In this document: positions 27,529-35,749 of the stretch, one piece after another
Layout: each line of letters starts with the position of its first letter
Position numbering within the stretch: position 1 is the stretch's first letter
Source of the DNA: Sphingomonas mali NBRC 15500
Lineage (GTDB): Bacteria > Pseudomonadota > Alphaproteobacteria > Sphingomonadales > Sphingomonadaceae
Direction: 5' to 3'
Assembly: GCF_001598415.1 (NCBI RefSeq)
Contig: NZ_BCYX01000006.1
Location: 1 to 64,000 of the forward strand
DNA length: 64,000 nt
Translations under genes and position numbers: made by a program
The notes under the pieces: model-generated
The model's database searches: none
The model's input: only the letters and a program-made list of their open reading frames with translations
What the model was told of the DNA's origin: nothing

Positions 27529-28410
27529 ATGTTTTCGGGATCGATCCCCGCATTGGTCACGCCGTTCGCGGCGGATGGCGCCTTCGCCGAGGACGCCTAT
27601 CGCGAACTCGTCGAGTGGCAAATTACCGAGGGATCGGCCGGATTGGTGCCCGTCGGGACCACCGGCGAGGCGGCGACGCTGACCGCCGACGAGCATTTCT
27701 ATGCGGTGCGGGTCTGTGTCGAACAGACCAATCGCCGCGTGCCCGTGTTGGCCGGCGCTGGCTCGAACGACACCCGCGTGGCGATCGCCAACGTCCATGC
27801 CGCCAAGGCCGCGGGCGCCGACGCCGCGCTGATGGTGCCGCCTTATTACAACCGTCCGAGCCAGGAAGGCATCTTCCGGCATTTCGAGGCAATTGCGCGC
27901 GAAACGCCGCTGCCGATCGTGCTTTACAACGTGCCTGGTCGCACGGTGACCGACATCCAGCCGGCGACCATGGCGCGCATCGTCAAGGCGTTTCCCCAGG
28001 TCTTCATCGGGGTGAAGGATGCGACTGGCAGTCTCGGCCGGGTGACCGAGCAACGGCTGGGCTGCGGCACGGATTTCGTCCAGCTGTCGGGCAATGACGA
28101 GACAGCGCTGGCGTTCAACGCGATGGGCGGAGTCGGCTGCATCTCGGTCACCGCGAACGTCGCGCCGCGCTTGTGCGCCGAGTTCCAGGCCGCCTGGGCC
28201 GCGGGCGATCATGCTACCGCGCTGGCGCTCCACGATCGGCTCTATCCGCTGCACATCGCGATGTTCACCGATGCTTCGCCCGGGCCGGTCAAATATGCAT
28301 TGGGTAAGATCAAGCCGGATTGGCCGATGCACCTCCGGCTGCCGATGACCGAGCCGAGCGACGCCAGTCGCGCAGCGGTCGACGCGGCGATGGCGATAGG
28401 ACGGCTCTGA
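27529..28410 (+). CDS. dapA: 4-hydroxy-tetrahydrodipicolinate synthase
   Basis: A 293-residue class I aldolase that condenses pyruvate with aspartate semialdehyde in the lysine/diaminopimelate pathway. GSIPALVTPFAADGAF is the N-terminus, VPVGTTGEAATLTADEH the first signature, YYNRPSQEGIFRHF and YNVPGRTVTDI contain the Tyr pair, and the Schiff-base Lys is in FIGVKDATGSLGR (about residue 161). ATG at 27529 is preceded by GGGAG; an upstream in-frame ATG at 27424 overlaps the divergent gene's start region. A hairpin follows at 28431-28460. Confidence 0.96.
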   Translation: MFSGSIPALVTPFAADGAFAEDAYRELVEWQITEGSAGLVPVGTTGEAATLTADEHFYAVRVCVEQTNRRVPVLAGAGSNDTRVAIANVHAAKAAGADAALMVPPYYNRPSQEGIFRHFEAIARETPLPIVLYNVPGRTVTDIQPATMARIVKAFPQVFIGVKDATGSLGRVTEQRLGCGTDFVQLSGNDETALAFNAMGGVGCISVTANVAPRLCAEFQAAWAAGDHATALALHDRLYPLHIAMFTDASPGPVKYALGKIKPDWPMHLRLPMTEPSDASRAAVDAAMAIGRL

Positions 28411-28430
28411 ATCCGCAATGATGGTTTCGA

Positions 28431-28460
28431 CGCCGCGTCCGGCGTGACACGGACGCGGCG
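28431..28460. terminator. Hairpin between convergent dapA and the alkylsulfatase gene
   Basis: An 11-bp perfect stem CGCCGCGTCCG (28431-28441) with CGGACGCGGCG (28450-28460) and an eight-base loop, located between the two stop codons. No T-run follows on either strand, so if it acts as a terminator it would be a weak one. Confidence 0.5.
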
Positions 28461-28498
28461 CCAGGATGGGGCAGCGGCCGCTACCCCAGCCAAGTCGA

Positions 28499-29431
28499 TC
28501 AGGCGGCGACGGCGATCAGTTCGGGCTTGATCACCCGGCTGCGGCTGCCGTCGATCGCCACCGGCACGTCACCGGCGACCGTCGCGCGGCGCAGCGTCCG
28601 GCGCTGCGGCCCGAAATCGGCGATCGCGCGGTGCTGGGTCGCGCGATTGTCCCAGATCGCCACGTCGTTCGGCTTCCAGCGCCAGCGCACGGTATTCTCG
28701 GGCTTGGTGATGTGATCCTGCAGGATCGAGAACAGCCGCTGCGAATCCGCCGAATTCAGCCCGACGAACTGCTTCACGAAATGGCCGAGCAACAGCGCGC
28801 GCTCGCCCGATTCCGGATGGACGCGGACAACCGGGTGTTCGGTTTCATAGACGGTCGACGCGAATACCTTGCGGTGCTCCTCGACCCGCTTGCGGTCGGC
28901 CTCGCCGAACGTCCCGGCATAATCGTAGAGATTGGTGTGCAGCGCCCAGAGGCCGTCGACCAGCGTGCGCAGGCTCTCGGGCAATTCCTGATAGGCGGTG
29001 ACGCCATTGGCCCAAAGCGTGTCGCCGCCGGCTTCGGGAATGGTAATCGCGCGCAGGATCGACGCTTCGGGATAGGCATCGACGAACGTCACGTCGGTAT
29101 GCCAGCTCGACGCCGCATAGCCTTCCTTCGAATCGAGCTCGAGCAGATACTTGCTGCCGTCGACGACCGGCACGGTGGGGTGCGCGATCGGCTTGCCGAA
29201 TTTCTCCGCGAACGCTTCCTGCGCGGCGTCGTCGAGATGATCCTGATCGCGGAAGAAGATCACCTTGTGGCGCACCAGCGCGGCGCGGATCGCGGCGATG
29301 GCGACCTGATCGAGATCGCCGGACAGCCTCACGCCGCGGATTTCGGCGCCGATCCGGCCGGCGACCGGCACGATGTCGAGCAGGGCATCGGCGTCCCGCG
29401 CATTCACGAATTCATGGGTAAGATTGGTCAT
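28499..29431 (-). CDS. Alpha-ketoglutarate-dependent alkylsulfatase (TauD/TfdA family, AtsK-like)
   Basis: A 310-residue non-heme Fe(II) dioxygenase. The iron-binding His and Asp are in [11 protein letters not shown] (about residues 107-117), with the second His expected in NRATQHRAI. The segments [21 protein letters not shown] and [24 protein letters not shown] closely follow the alkylsulfatase AtsK of Pseudomonas and Rv3406, as I remember them, more than taurine dioxygenase. Such enzymes release sulfate from alkyl sulfate esters during sulfur starvation. ATG at 29431 has a good AGGAG site; an earlier in-frame start overlaps the MFS gene. It is the last gene of a TonB receptor-MFS-sulfatase operon. 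Confidence 0.85.
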   Translation of the reverse strand: MTNLTHEFVNARDADALLDIVPVAGRIGAEIRGVRLSGDLDQVAIAAIRAALVRHKVIFFRDQDHLDDAAQEAFAEKFGKPIAHPTVPVVDGSKYLLELDSKEGYAASSWHTDVTFVDAYPEASILRAITIPEAGGDTLWANGVTAYQELPESLRTLVDGLWALHTNLYDYAGTFGEADRKRVEEHRKVFASTVYETEHPVVRVHPESGERALLLGHFVKQFVGLNSADSQRLFSILQDHITKPENTVRWRWKPNDVAIWDNRATQHRAIADFGPQRRTLRRATVAGDVPVAIDGSRSRVIKPELIAVAA

Positions 29432-29457
29432 GGCACGTCTCCTTCGGGTTGAAGTGG

Positions 29458-30861
29458 TCATTCGGCAGGGGCGAGCGCTGCCCCCTGGGCGTCCAGCGCA
29501 CGGCGGACTTCGGCATGCGCCGCCTCATCGAGCGGAAAACCGCTGACGAGCCAGGCGGAAAAGGCGTGCGCGATGGCGGGGCCGATCGCGAAGACGATGG
29601 CCAGGGCTTGCAGCGTGGCCGGGCTGTTGGCCGCCTTGGGATCGAAGCCGAGCCAGGACACGAGTGGCAGGGCGATCCCGACCGCGACGGCGGTTGCGGC
29701 CTTGCCGGCCAGACTGAACACCGAGAAGTACAGCCCGGTGCGGTCTTCGCCATGGTCGAGCCGGTGCTTGTCGGCGACGTCGGCGACGATCGCGCGGAGC
29801 ATCAGATTGCCCGAGCCCTGGGCCAGTCCCTGCGCCAAGGTCAGCGCGAGCAGCAGGCCGAAGCGATCCGGGGTAACGAACAGCAGGCCCAGATTGATCG
29901 CCACCTGCACGATTTCGCCGGTCACGGCAGTACGATGCTTGCCCAGACGGTAGCCGATCTTGAGCCAGATCGGGCCGGCCAGCACCCCGAACACGAACTG
30001 GAACAGGAATAATCCCGCCGCCCAGTCGGGCCGGTGCATGAAGAAACTGACATAGAAGACGATCAGCGAGGCGCGGATATTCTGGCCGAGCGTCACCGCG
30101 AAATCGGAGCCGAGCACGCGCAACAGCAACGGGTCGGCGAGCACGGTGCGGATCGCCTGGCCGATCGGCAGGCGTCGCACGGGCGCGAGGGTCACCGGCT
30201 GCTCAGGGAAGGCAGTCAGCGTGAGCACGAGCCCGGGCAGAATCGTCACCAGCACCAGCCCGCCCATCAGCGCGAGCTTCAACCGGCCGTCGCCCGGCCG
30301 CCATTGATCGGCGATCGTCGGCAGGATCAAGGTCAGCAGTAGCGCCGACGCGGTCACCACGGTCTGGAACGTCGCGATCCGCGTCCGCTCGTGATAACGG
30401 CCCGAAATCTCGCCCGACCAGGCGAGCAACGGGATCTGGATCGCGGTCCAGCCGAGATAGAAGAAGAACAGCGTCGCGGCGAGATAGGCGACCGACACCT
30501 GCCCCTGTGGAAAGAACAGGAACGCCGCCGCCAGCGCGAACAGCAGGCCGCCCCCGGCGATCCACGGGCGGCGTCGGCCAAAACGGGTGCGGGTGCGATC
30601 GCTCAGCGTGCCGACCAACGGATCGAGTAGCGCATCCCACAGCCGGCCGACCAGGAAGATCAGGCCGATCGCGCCGAGCGACAGGCCGTGATCCTGGACA
30701 TAGATGGGCGGCAGATAGACGGCGAGCGGCAGCCCGGCCGCTGCGACCGGCACCGCGACCGCCGACAAGGCGATCAGACGCCACGCGGCGGGACGGTGCG
30801 GACCGGCGTCATCGGCCGGGGCGGTGAAGTACAGCGGTCGGGGCGGGAACAGGCTGGCCAT
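29458..30861 (-). CDS. MFS transporter, GPH (glycoside-pentoside-hexuronide)-like
   Basis: This 467-residue protein has about twelve membrane helices. The pattern [35 protein letters not shown] near residues 45-80 is the signature of the GPH cation symporter branch. The substrate is not known; its place between a TonB receptor and an alkylsulfatase suggests import of an organosulfur compound over the inner membrane, which is inference only. It starts nine bases after the TonB receptor's stop and its end is close to the alkylsulfatase start, indicating one transcript. Confidence 0.85.
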   Translation of the reverse strand: MASLFPPRPLYFTAPADDAGPHRPAAWRLIALSAVAVPVAAAGLPLAVYLPPIYVQDHGLSLGAIGLIFLVGRLWDALLDPLVGTLSDRTRTRFGRRRPWIAGGGLLFALAAAFLFFPQGQVSVAYLAATLFFFYLGWTAIQIPLLAWSGEISGRYHERTRIATFQTVVTASALLLTLILPTIADQWRPGDGRLKLALMGGLVLVTILPGLVLTLTAFPEQPVTLAPVRRLPIGQAIRTVLADPLLLRVLGSDFAVTLGQNIRASLIVFYVSFFMHRPDWAAGLFLFQFVFGVLAGPIWLKIGYRLGKHRTAVTGEIVQVAINLGLLFVTPDRFGLLLALTLAQGLAQGSGNLMLRAIVADVADKHRLDHGEDRTGLYFSVFSLAGKAATAVAVGIALPLVSWLGFDPKAANSPATLQALAIVFAIGPAIAHAFSAWLVSGFPLDEAAHAEVRRALDAQGAALAPAE

Positions 30862-30869
30862 GGTTCACC

Positions 30870-33269
30870 TCACAATTTGATGCGGAGCGTGGCGCCGACC
30901 GTCCGGGGATCACCGAGCAATGCCGTGATCACGCCGGTATTGGCGGGAGCAAGTGTCTGGAAATATTTGGTATTGGTTAGATTGCGGGCCCAGACTGAGA
31001 GGTCCCAGCGGCCGTTTTCCGGCCGCACGCCGACGCGCGCGTTGAGCACGCCGTAACCGGGCACCTGAGCGTAGCGCGAATTGGTCGACGAGGTATTCAG
31101 TGACGAGCGGTGCGCGAAATCGGCATGGCCGTAGACCTGAAGCGCCTGGCCGGCGATACGGCCGACCGGTTGGGCAATATCGGCGCCCAGCGTGTAGGTG
31201 AACTTGGGAACGCCGGCGAGCGACTTGCCGTTCAGATTCTGGATCGATCCCAGGTCGAGCCGCTCGGGCGCCTGCGGCGCGTTGGGATACTCCACATAGA
31301 CGGCGTCGGTATAGGACGCCGAAGCATTGATGCTGACGAGACGGGTCGGGGTGAAGCTGAGATCGGCTTCGGCGCCGCGCGACCGGACGCTGGAAATGTT
31401 GGAGATATATTGGCGGTAGGTAAGGCCGCCCGGCGCCTGCTCGGTGATCGCAGTCTGGTAATCGGATATGTCGGTCCAGAATGCGGCAAGGTTCGCGGTC
31501 AGCCGTTTGTCGAGTGCCTGCGCCTTCAGCCCGACTTCATAGGCATTGACCCGCTCGGGCCGCACGTCGGGGGTGACGCCGGCCGGCAGCGACGTGAGGT
31601 TGAGGCCGCCGGACTTCGATCCGCGCGAATAGGTGGCGTAGATCAGCGCGTCGGGCGCGATCTTGTACGACAGATTGGCGAGCAGCGAGAGACTGTCGTC
31701 GGTGAAGCTGGTCGAATAGGAGGTGACCGGATTGAACTGGTTGCGGATCGCGATCACCGCGCCGGCCGCCGCCGGGGACAAGGTCGCGGGATCGGTGCCG
31801 GCGACCCAGAACTGGTTATATGCACCCTCCTTCTTCTCGTGAGTGTAGCGCAGCCCCAGCGTCAGCTTGAGGCGGCTGGTCGCGTTCCATGTCGCCTGGC
31901 CAAACAAGGCGGCGCTGTGGGTCGTCGGCGTTGAGGTCGAGTTCGCCTCGAAGCCGTTGAGCGCGGCATTGGCGACCGCGGCGCTGGTGGTCGGAAGGTA
32001 CCAATTGGGCGCCGCTGATCCATAAGCGACCGCGCCGTAGCCCTTGACGATCTGCCAGAAATAATAGGCGCCGACGACGTAATCGACGCGATTGTCTCCC
32101 TTCGACGCCAGCCGCACTTCCTGGCTGAATTGGCGCTGGAGATTGGCCTGCTGCGATTTCGTCACGACGGGCAGGCCGGTGGCGTCGCCATCGTTGGCCG
32201 GATCCCAATCCCACCAACGATAGGCCGTGATCGAGGTCAGGGCGGCCCGGCCGAGATCCCAGTCGATCTGTCCCGACGCGCCATAGCTCTTCATGTTGGC
32301 CTGATAGGGACTGTCGGAATCGCCGAGCCGAGCGAAGGGCGTGAAGGGCAGGGGCGTGTATCCGGCCCGGCTGGTGCGATTGAGGAAATTGTTGGCGATC
32401 GGCGTACCGTCGTCATAGGTGCCGAAGAAGCCTGACAGGACCTGCAGCACATGGTGCTGCTTCTGGTGCGAATAATCGCCGATCAGCTTGATCGAAAGGC
32501 GGTCGCTGGGCTTGACCAGCAGCTGCCCGCGCAAGCTGAAATTATAGTAATTGGCCGAATCGCTGCCGTCATGGACGTTGGTCAGGAAGCCGTCGCGCCT
32601 CGTGTCGGCGATGCTCAGCCGCGCCGCGACCACATCACCGATCAGCGCGCCCGAGGCTGAGGCGCGGAGCTGGCGATAGCCATAGTCGCCGAACGACGCC
32701 TCTGCCGACAGTTCGGGATCGAAGCTAGGGGCGCGCGTGGTGATGTTGATCGCGCCCGCGGTCGTATTCTTGCCGAACAGCGTTCCCTGGGGTCCGCGCA
32801 ACACTTCGACTTGCTGCAGATCGACGAGGTCGAATTGCGACTGGGCGACGCGGCCGTAATAGACATTGTCGATATAGATGCCGACGCCGTTCTCCAGCCC
32901 GTCATTGGTTAGCGCGACGTTCGACCCGAGCCCGCGGATGTTCACATTGGTGTTGCGTGGATTGAAGCTGAATACCTGGAGGCTGGGGACCAGCTGCTGG
33001 ATCTGCGCCAGCGAATAATTGCCGGTCGCGGCCAGCGCCTTGTCGTCGACCACGCTGAGCGCGATCGGCACGTCCTGCGCGCTTTCGGCCCGGCGGCGCG
33101 CGGTGACGACGATGTCTCCGCCGCCTTCCGGATCGGCATCGGCGGCAGTGCTGGGGACTGCGCTGGCCGCCGATGCCGGCGCGGCCTTCTCGTCGGCGAA
33201 CGCAAGCGCCGGAAGGGCGGACGTCATCGCTGTCAGGCTGAGGGTCGTCAGGAAAAGATGCTTGGTCAT
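30870..33269 (-). CDS. TonB-dependent outer-membrane receptor
   Basis: A 799-residue receptor for active uptake across the outer membrane. It has a signal peptide (FLTTLSLTAMTSALPALAFA), a TonB-box-like stretch GGDIVVTARRR, a plug domain with DVPIALSVVDDKAL and VEVLRGPQGTLFGKNTTAGAINITTR, and a long beta-barrel ending in VGATLRIKL with a terminal aromatic-free strand. The plug pattern is that of the sphingomonad receptor class often linked to catabolic genes. It is the first gene of the operon, preceded by a 330-base leader that appears structured. The ligand is unknown; an alkyl sulfate or related compound is plausible from context. Confidence 0.92.
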   Translation of the reverse strand: MTKHLFLTTLSLTAMTSALPALAFADEKAAPASAASAVPSTAADADPEGGGDIVVTARRRAESAQDVPIALSVVDDKALAATGNYSLAQIQQLVPSLQVFSFNPRNTNVNIRGLGSNVALTNDGLENGVGIYIDNVYYGRVAQSQFDLVDLQQVEVLRGPQGTLFGKNTTAGAINITTRAPSFDPELSAEASFGDYGYRQLRASASGALIGDVVAARLSIADTRRDGFLTNVHDGSDSANYYNFSLRGQLLVKPSDRLSIKLIGDYSHQKQHHVLQVLSGFFGTYDDGTPIANNFLNRTSRAGYTPLPFTPFARLGDSDSPYQANMKSYGASGQIDWDLGRAALTSITAYRWWDWDPANDGDATGLPVVTKSQQANLQRQFSQEVRLASKGDNRVDYVVGAYYFWQIVKGYGAVAYGSAAPNWYLPTTSAAVANAALNGFEANSTSTPTTHSAALFGQATWNATSRLKLTLGLRYTHEKKEGAYNQFWVAGTDPATLSPAAAGAVIAIRNQFNPVTSYSTSFTDDSLSLLANLSYKIAPDALIYATYSRGSKSGGLNLTSLPAGVTPDVRPERVNAYEVGLKAQALDKRLTANLAAFWTDISDYQTAITEQAPGGLTYRQYISNISSVRSRGAEADLSFTPTRLVSINASASYTDAVYVEYPNAPQAPERLDLGSIQNLNGKSLAGVPKFTYTLGADIAQPVGRIAGQALQVYGHADFAHRSSLNTSSTNSRYAQVPGYGVLNARVGVRPENGRWDLSVWARNLTNTKYFQTLAPANTGVITALLGDPRTVGATLRIKL

Positions 33270-33494
33270 CAGGCGAAAGGGTCCCCTTTGCCGCAGGCAG
33301 GCGCCTCCGGCCGCGCCTCGCAGGGCACGTATGTTCGATGGAATTCGGGCGTGCGCCGCCGGCGCTGCCGGTCGGCGTGATCGTCAGGCGATCAGGAGCA
33401 GTCGATCAGCCGATCGGACAATTGGAGTCATGACATCGCATCGTTTCATTCCCTTCATTCGGGGACGACGAAGCCGGGCGTCACGCAGCCCTGC

Positions 33495-33600
33495 ATCGCG
33501 CTTTAGCCGTTGGTTACGCGGAGCAAGCTGCATCCCATCAAAAGCCGCAGGCCTGACGGTGGCTTTCGCCAGAGGGACGGCCATTTCCCTCTCGATCCGT
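33495..33600 (-). ncRNA. Putative structured leader RNA of the alkylsulfatase operon
   Basis: Reading the minus strand from about 33600, ACGG (33597-33600) pairs with CCGT (33556-33559) and encloses two hairpins: GAGGGA/TCCCTC (33572-33591) and TGGC-GAAA-GCCA (33560-33571). This gives a compact three-way junction right at the predicted transcript start. Further on, 33498-33528 contains CTTGC, then CCGCGTAACCAAC and GGCTAAAGCG, which resembles the conserved core of SAM-II riboswitches (CTTGCA, CACGTTAAACAA, CGCTAAA), and GCGG upstream can pair with CCGC as helix P1. The pseudoknot pairing is not convincing, so identity is tentative. Confidence 0.35.
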
Positions 33601-33607
33601 TATTCCC

Positions 33608-33636
33608 ATCATTTCGATAGGAGATAAAACGGTCAA
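33608..33636 (-). promoter_or_regulatory. Predicted promoter of the alkylsulfatase operon
   Basis: On the minus strand, TTGACC (33631-33636) is followed after 17 bases by AATGAT (33608-33613), a fair sigma-70-type promoter. Transcription would begin near 33600, exactly where the leader's outer helix starts. The rest of the gap to the DUF805 gene (33637-33816) shows nothing else recognisable. Confidence 0.45.
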
Positions 33637-33816
33637 TGTAGATGCGCTAGGCGGTGCTAAAGCTGGGGTTTGGCGGGCGGCACGGTTCCGCAGGTTCGGC
33701 GCGCCAGTTTGGTGCAGCGATCAGCCGCCGGCTGCGATGGCCGCTAAGGTCGAGCAGGGGCTTTCAATTCCGCTCATGAGCGTTAGGCTCGCGACACATC
33801 GCGAGGGGCATTCGCC

Positions 33817-34443
33817 ATGAACCTGCTGACCCGGCACCTGACCGGCATCGTTGACTTCGAGGGAAGGGAGAATCGTCAGCCCTTCTGGTTGTGGATCCTG
33901 ATCGTCTACGTCGTTCAATTCGTCGTCATGGCGATCGCGATTGTCCCGCTCATGGCGTCCTGGGTCAATCAGATGGCGCCGGCGATGCAGGGCGATCCGC
34001 ACAGGTTCGACAACGATCCCCAGGCCATGTTTCAGATCATGGCGCCAATGATGCAGAACATGATCATCATGATGCTCGTAATTGCCGTGTTGTTTCTCGT
34101 CCTGACCGTGGCCGCCGTGGTGCGGCGGCTTCACGACAGTGACCGTTCCGGCTGGTGGGCGTTGCCTTATTACGCGATGCAAATCGTCTCGCCGCTCGTC
34201 ATGGCGGCAATTTTTCCCCACTACTTCACGATCATGGCCTCGATGACGGCGGCAAAGCCCGGCAGTCCGCCGGACATGACCAACCCGGCGTTCCAACAGG
34301 CCATGCAGTCGATGACGCTGATGTCGTTGGCCAACGTGCTCAGTTTCGCGATCCTGGTGATGATGATCGTCTTCCTTGTCTTGCCGGGAACGGTTGGGCC
34401 GAACCGCTTTGGCGACGACCCGCTGCAACCGCCCTTCCATTGA
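33817..34443 (+). CDS. DUF805 membrane protein, first tandem copy
   Basis: A 208-residue membrane protein of the DUF805 (YhaH-like) family. It shows [23 protein letters not shown] at the N-terminus, the central [18 protein letters not shown] motif that marks the family, and the C-terminal [22 protein letters not shown]. About four membrane helices are likely, with a Met-rich loop between helices two and three. The function of the family is not known. A second, clearly homologous copy follows 43 bases downstream, so the pair arose by tandem duplication. Confidence 0.9.
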   Translation: MNLLTRHLTGIVDFEGRENRQPFWLWILIVYVVQFVVMAIAIVPLMASWVNQMAPAMQGDPHRFDNDPQAMFQIMAPMMQNMIIMMLVIAVLFLVLTVAAVVRRLHDSDRSGWWALPYYAMQIVSPLVMAAIFPHYFTIMASMTAAKPGSPPDMTNPAFQQAMQSMTLMSLANVLSFAILVMMIVFLVLPGTVGPNRFGDDPLQPPFH

Positions 34444-34486
34444 ACGTAGCGCCTAAATCCCTCTGCGAGAGGAAGGACAGATCGCA

Positions 34487-35104
34487 ATGAATCTGGTTCG
34501 CCAGCACGTGAACGGCTTGTTCGATTTCGAAGGGCGCGAGAACCGTCAGCCATTCTGGCTATGGGTGTTGGTCACCTATGCGGCGCAATATATCGTGGGC
34601 ACGCTCATTTCGATCCCGCTGATGATGGCCGGTTTCCAGAATATGCAGCCGATCTTCGGGCGCGATCCGAAACAGTTCGACCGCCATCCCGAGATGATGA
34701 TGCAGGCGATGGAACCAGTGTTTCGCTGGGGGATGATTGTGAACGCGATCTTGATGCTGGCAATGGTCGCGCTTCTCGCAGCGGCTGTGGTCCGCCGACT
34801 TCATGACAGCAACCGGTCGGGGTGGTGGGCAAGTCCCGTCTTTGCGGTTCAGGTGGCGACCCCAATATTGTTCGCAACGGTTTTTCCGACGATGTTCGGA
34901 ACATTCGCCAAGGTCCGCTCGAACCTGCCGCCGGCCGAAAGCCAGCCGTCCTGGGACCCGGCGATGCAATCCTTCACATTATTATGGTCGGTTGGCATGC
35001 TGGGATTTCTGCTGACGATCGTGCTCGTCATCTTCCTGGTCCTCCCTGGCACCGTTGGTCCCAACCGCTTCGGCGACGATCCACTGAACCCACCGTTTCA
35101 CTAG
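34487..35104 (+). CDS. DUF805 membrane protein, second tandem copy
   Basis: A 205-residue paralogue of the preceding gene, sharing [36 protein letters not shown] and [22 protein letters not shown] nearly word for word, while the helices and loops between have diverged. That pattern means an old duplication under selection for the same core. A purine-rich site (AGAGGAAGG) precedes the ATG. The smpB ATG comes 41 bases after its stop. Confidence 0.9.
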   Translation: MNLVRQHVNGLFDFEGRENRQPFWLWVLVTYAAQYIVGTLISIPLMMAGFQNMQPIFGRDPKQFDRHPEMMMQAMEPVFRWGMIVNAILMLAMVALLAAAVVRRLHDSNRSGWWASPVFAVQVATPILFATVFPTMFGTFAKVRSNLPPAESQPSWDPAMQSFTLLWSVGMLGFLLTIVLVIFLVLPGTVGPNRFGDDPLNPPFH

Positions 35105-35145
35105 AGCTTTCTTTCCGGCGCCCGGGAGCCTACATCGCCCGGCCC

Positions 35146-35631
35146 ATGGCCCGTCCAAAGCCCCTTACGTTCGACAAGCAGAAGATCGTCGCCGAGAACC
35201 GGCGCGCGCGGTTCGACTATGCCATCGAGCAGACGTTCGAGGCGGGGATCGCGTTGACCGGCACGGAAGTGAAGAGCCTGCGCTCTGGTGAGGGATCGAT
35301 CGCCGAAAGCTATGCGGAAGTGTTGGCGGACGGCGGCGTCTGGCTGGTCAATTCCAACATCCCCGAATTCAGCCACGGCAATCGCTTCAACCATGAGCCC
35401 AAGCGGCCGCGCAAATTGCTGCTCAATGCGCGCGAGATCAACAAGCTGCATGGCGCGGTGGCGCGCGACGGCATGACGCTCGTGCCGCTCACCGTCTATT
35501 TCAACGCACGCGGGCGCGCCAAGGTCGAGCTGGCCCTGGCCAAGGGCCGCAAGGCGCACGACAAGCGCGAGCATATCAAGGAGCGCGAGTGGAAGCGCGA
35601 CGCCGGCCGGATCATGCGGGACCACGGCTGA
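35146..35631 (+). CDS. smpB: SsrA-binding protein SmpB
   Basis: A 161-residue protein that binds tmRNA and brings it to stalled ribosomes. [38 protein letters not shown] is the family N-terminal core, followed by [52 protein letters not shown], and the basic C-terminal tail. ATG at 35146 matches the usual MARPKPLT start. In many alphaproteobacteria smpB follows dapA directly; here 6.7 kb of accessory genes separate them. Confidence 0.96.
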   Translation: MARPKPLTFDKQKIVAENRRARFDYAIEQTFEAGIALTGTEVKSLRSGEGSIAESYAEVLADGGVWLVNSNIPEFSHGNRFNHEPKRPRKLLLNAREINKLHGAVARDGMTLVPLTVYFNARGRAKVELALAKGRKAHDKREHIKEREWKRDAGRIMRDHG

Positions 35632-35749
35632 CGCGATTGACTAGGCGTGTCACCGGCCTAGAACACGCGCTATCAATAAGGGGGAACATGACGGCTCCGG
35701 CTTGCCACGCGAGCGTCCGCTCCTCCACTTCGGAAAGGACTCTCCCCAC

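Noticed and set aside
33495..33600. Cobalamin or SAM-I riboswitch in the receptor leader
   Set aside because: The B12 box and the SAM-I core segments (GGCAACC, GGTGC-AATTCC) are absent; only partial likeness to SAM-II remains.
33019..33627. 202-codon plus-strand frame over the TonB receptor start and leader
   Set aside because: No family resemblance and it overlaps both the receptor signal peptide and the leader structure; no ribosome-binding site.
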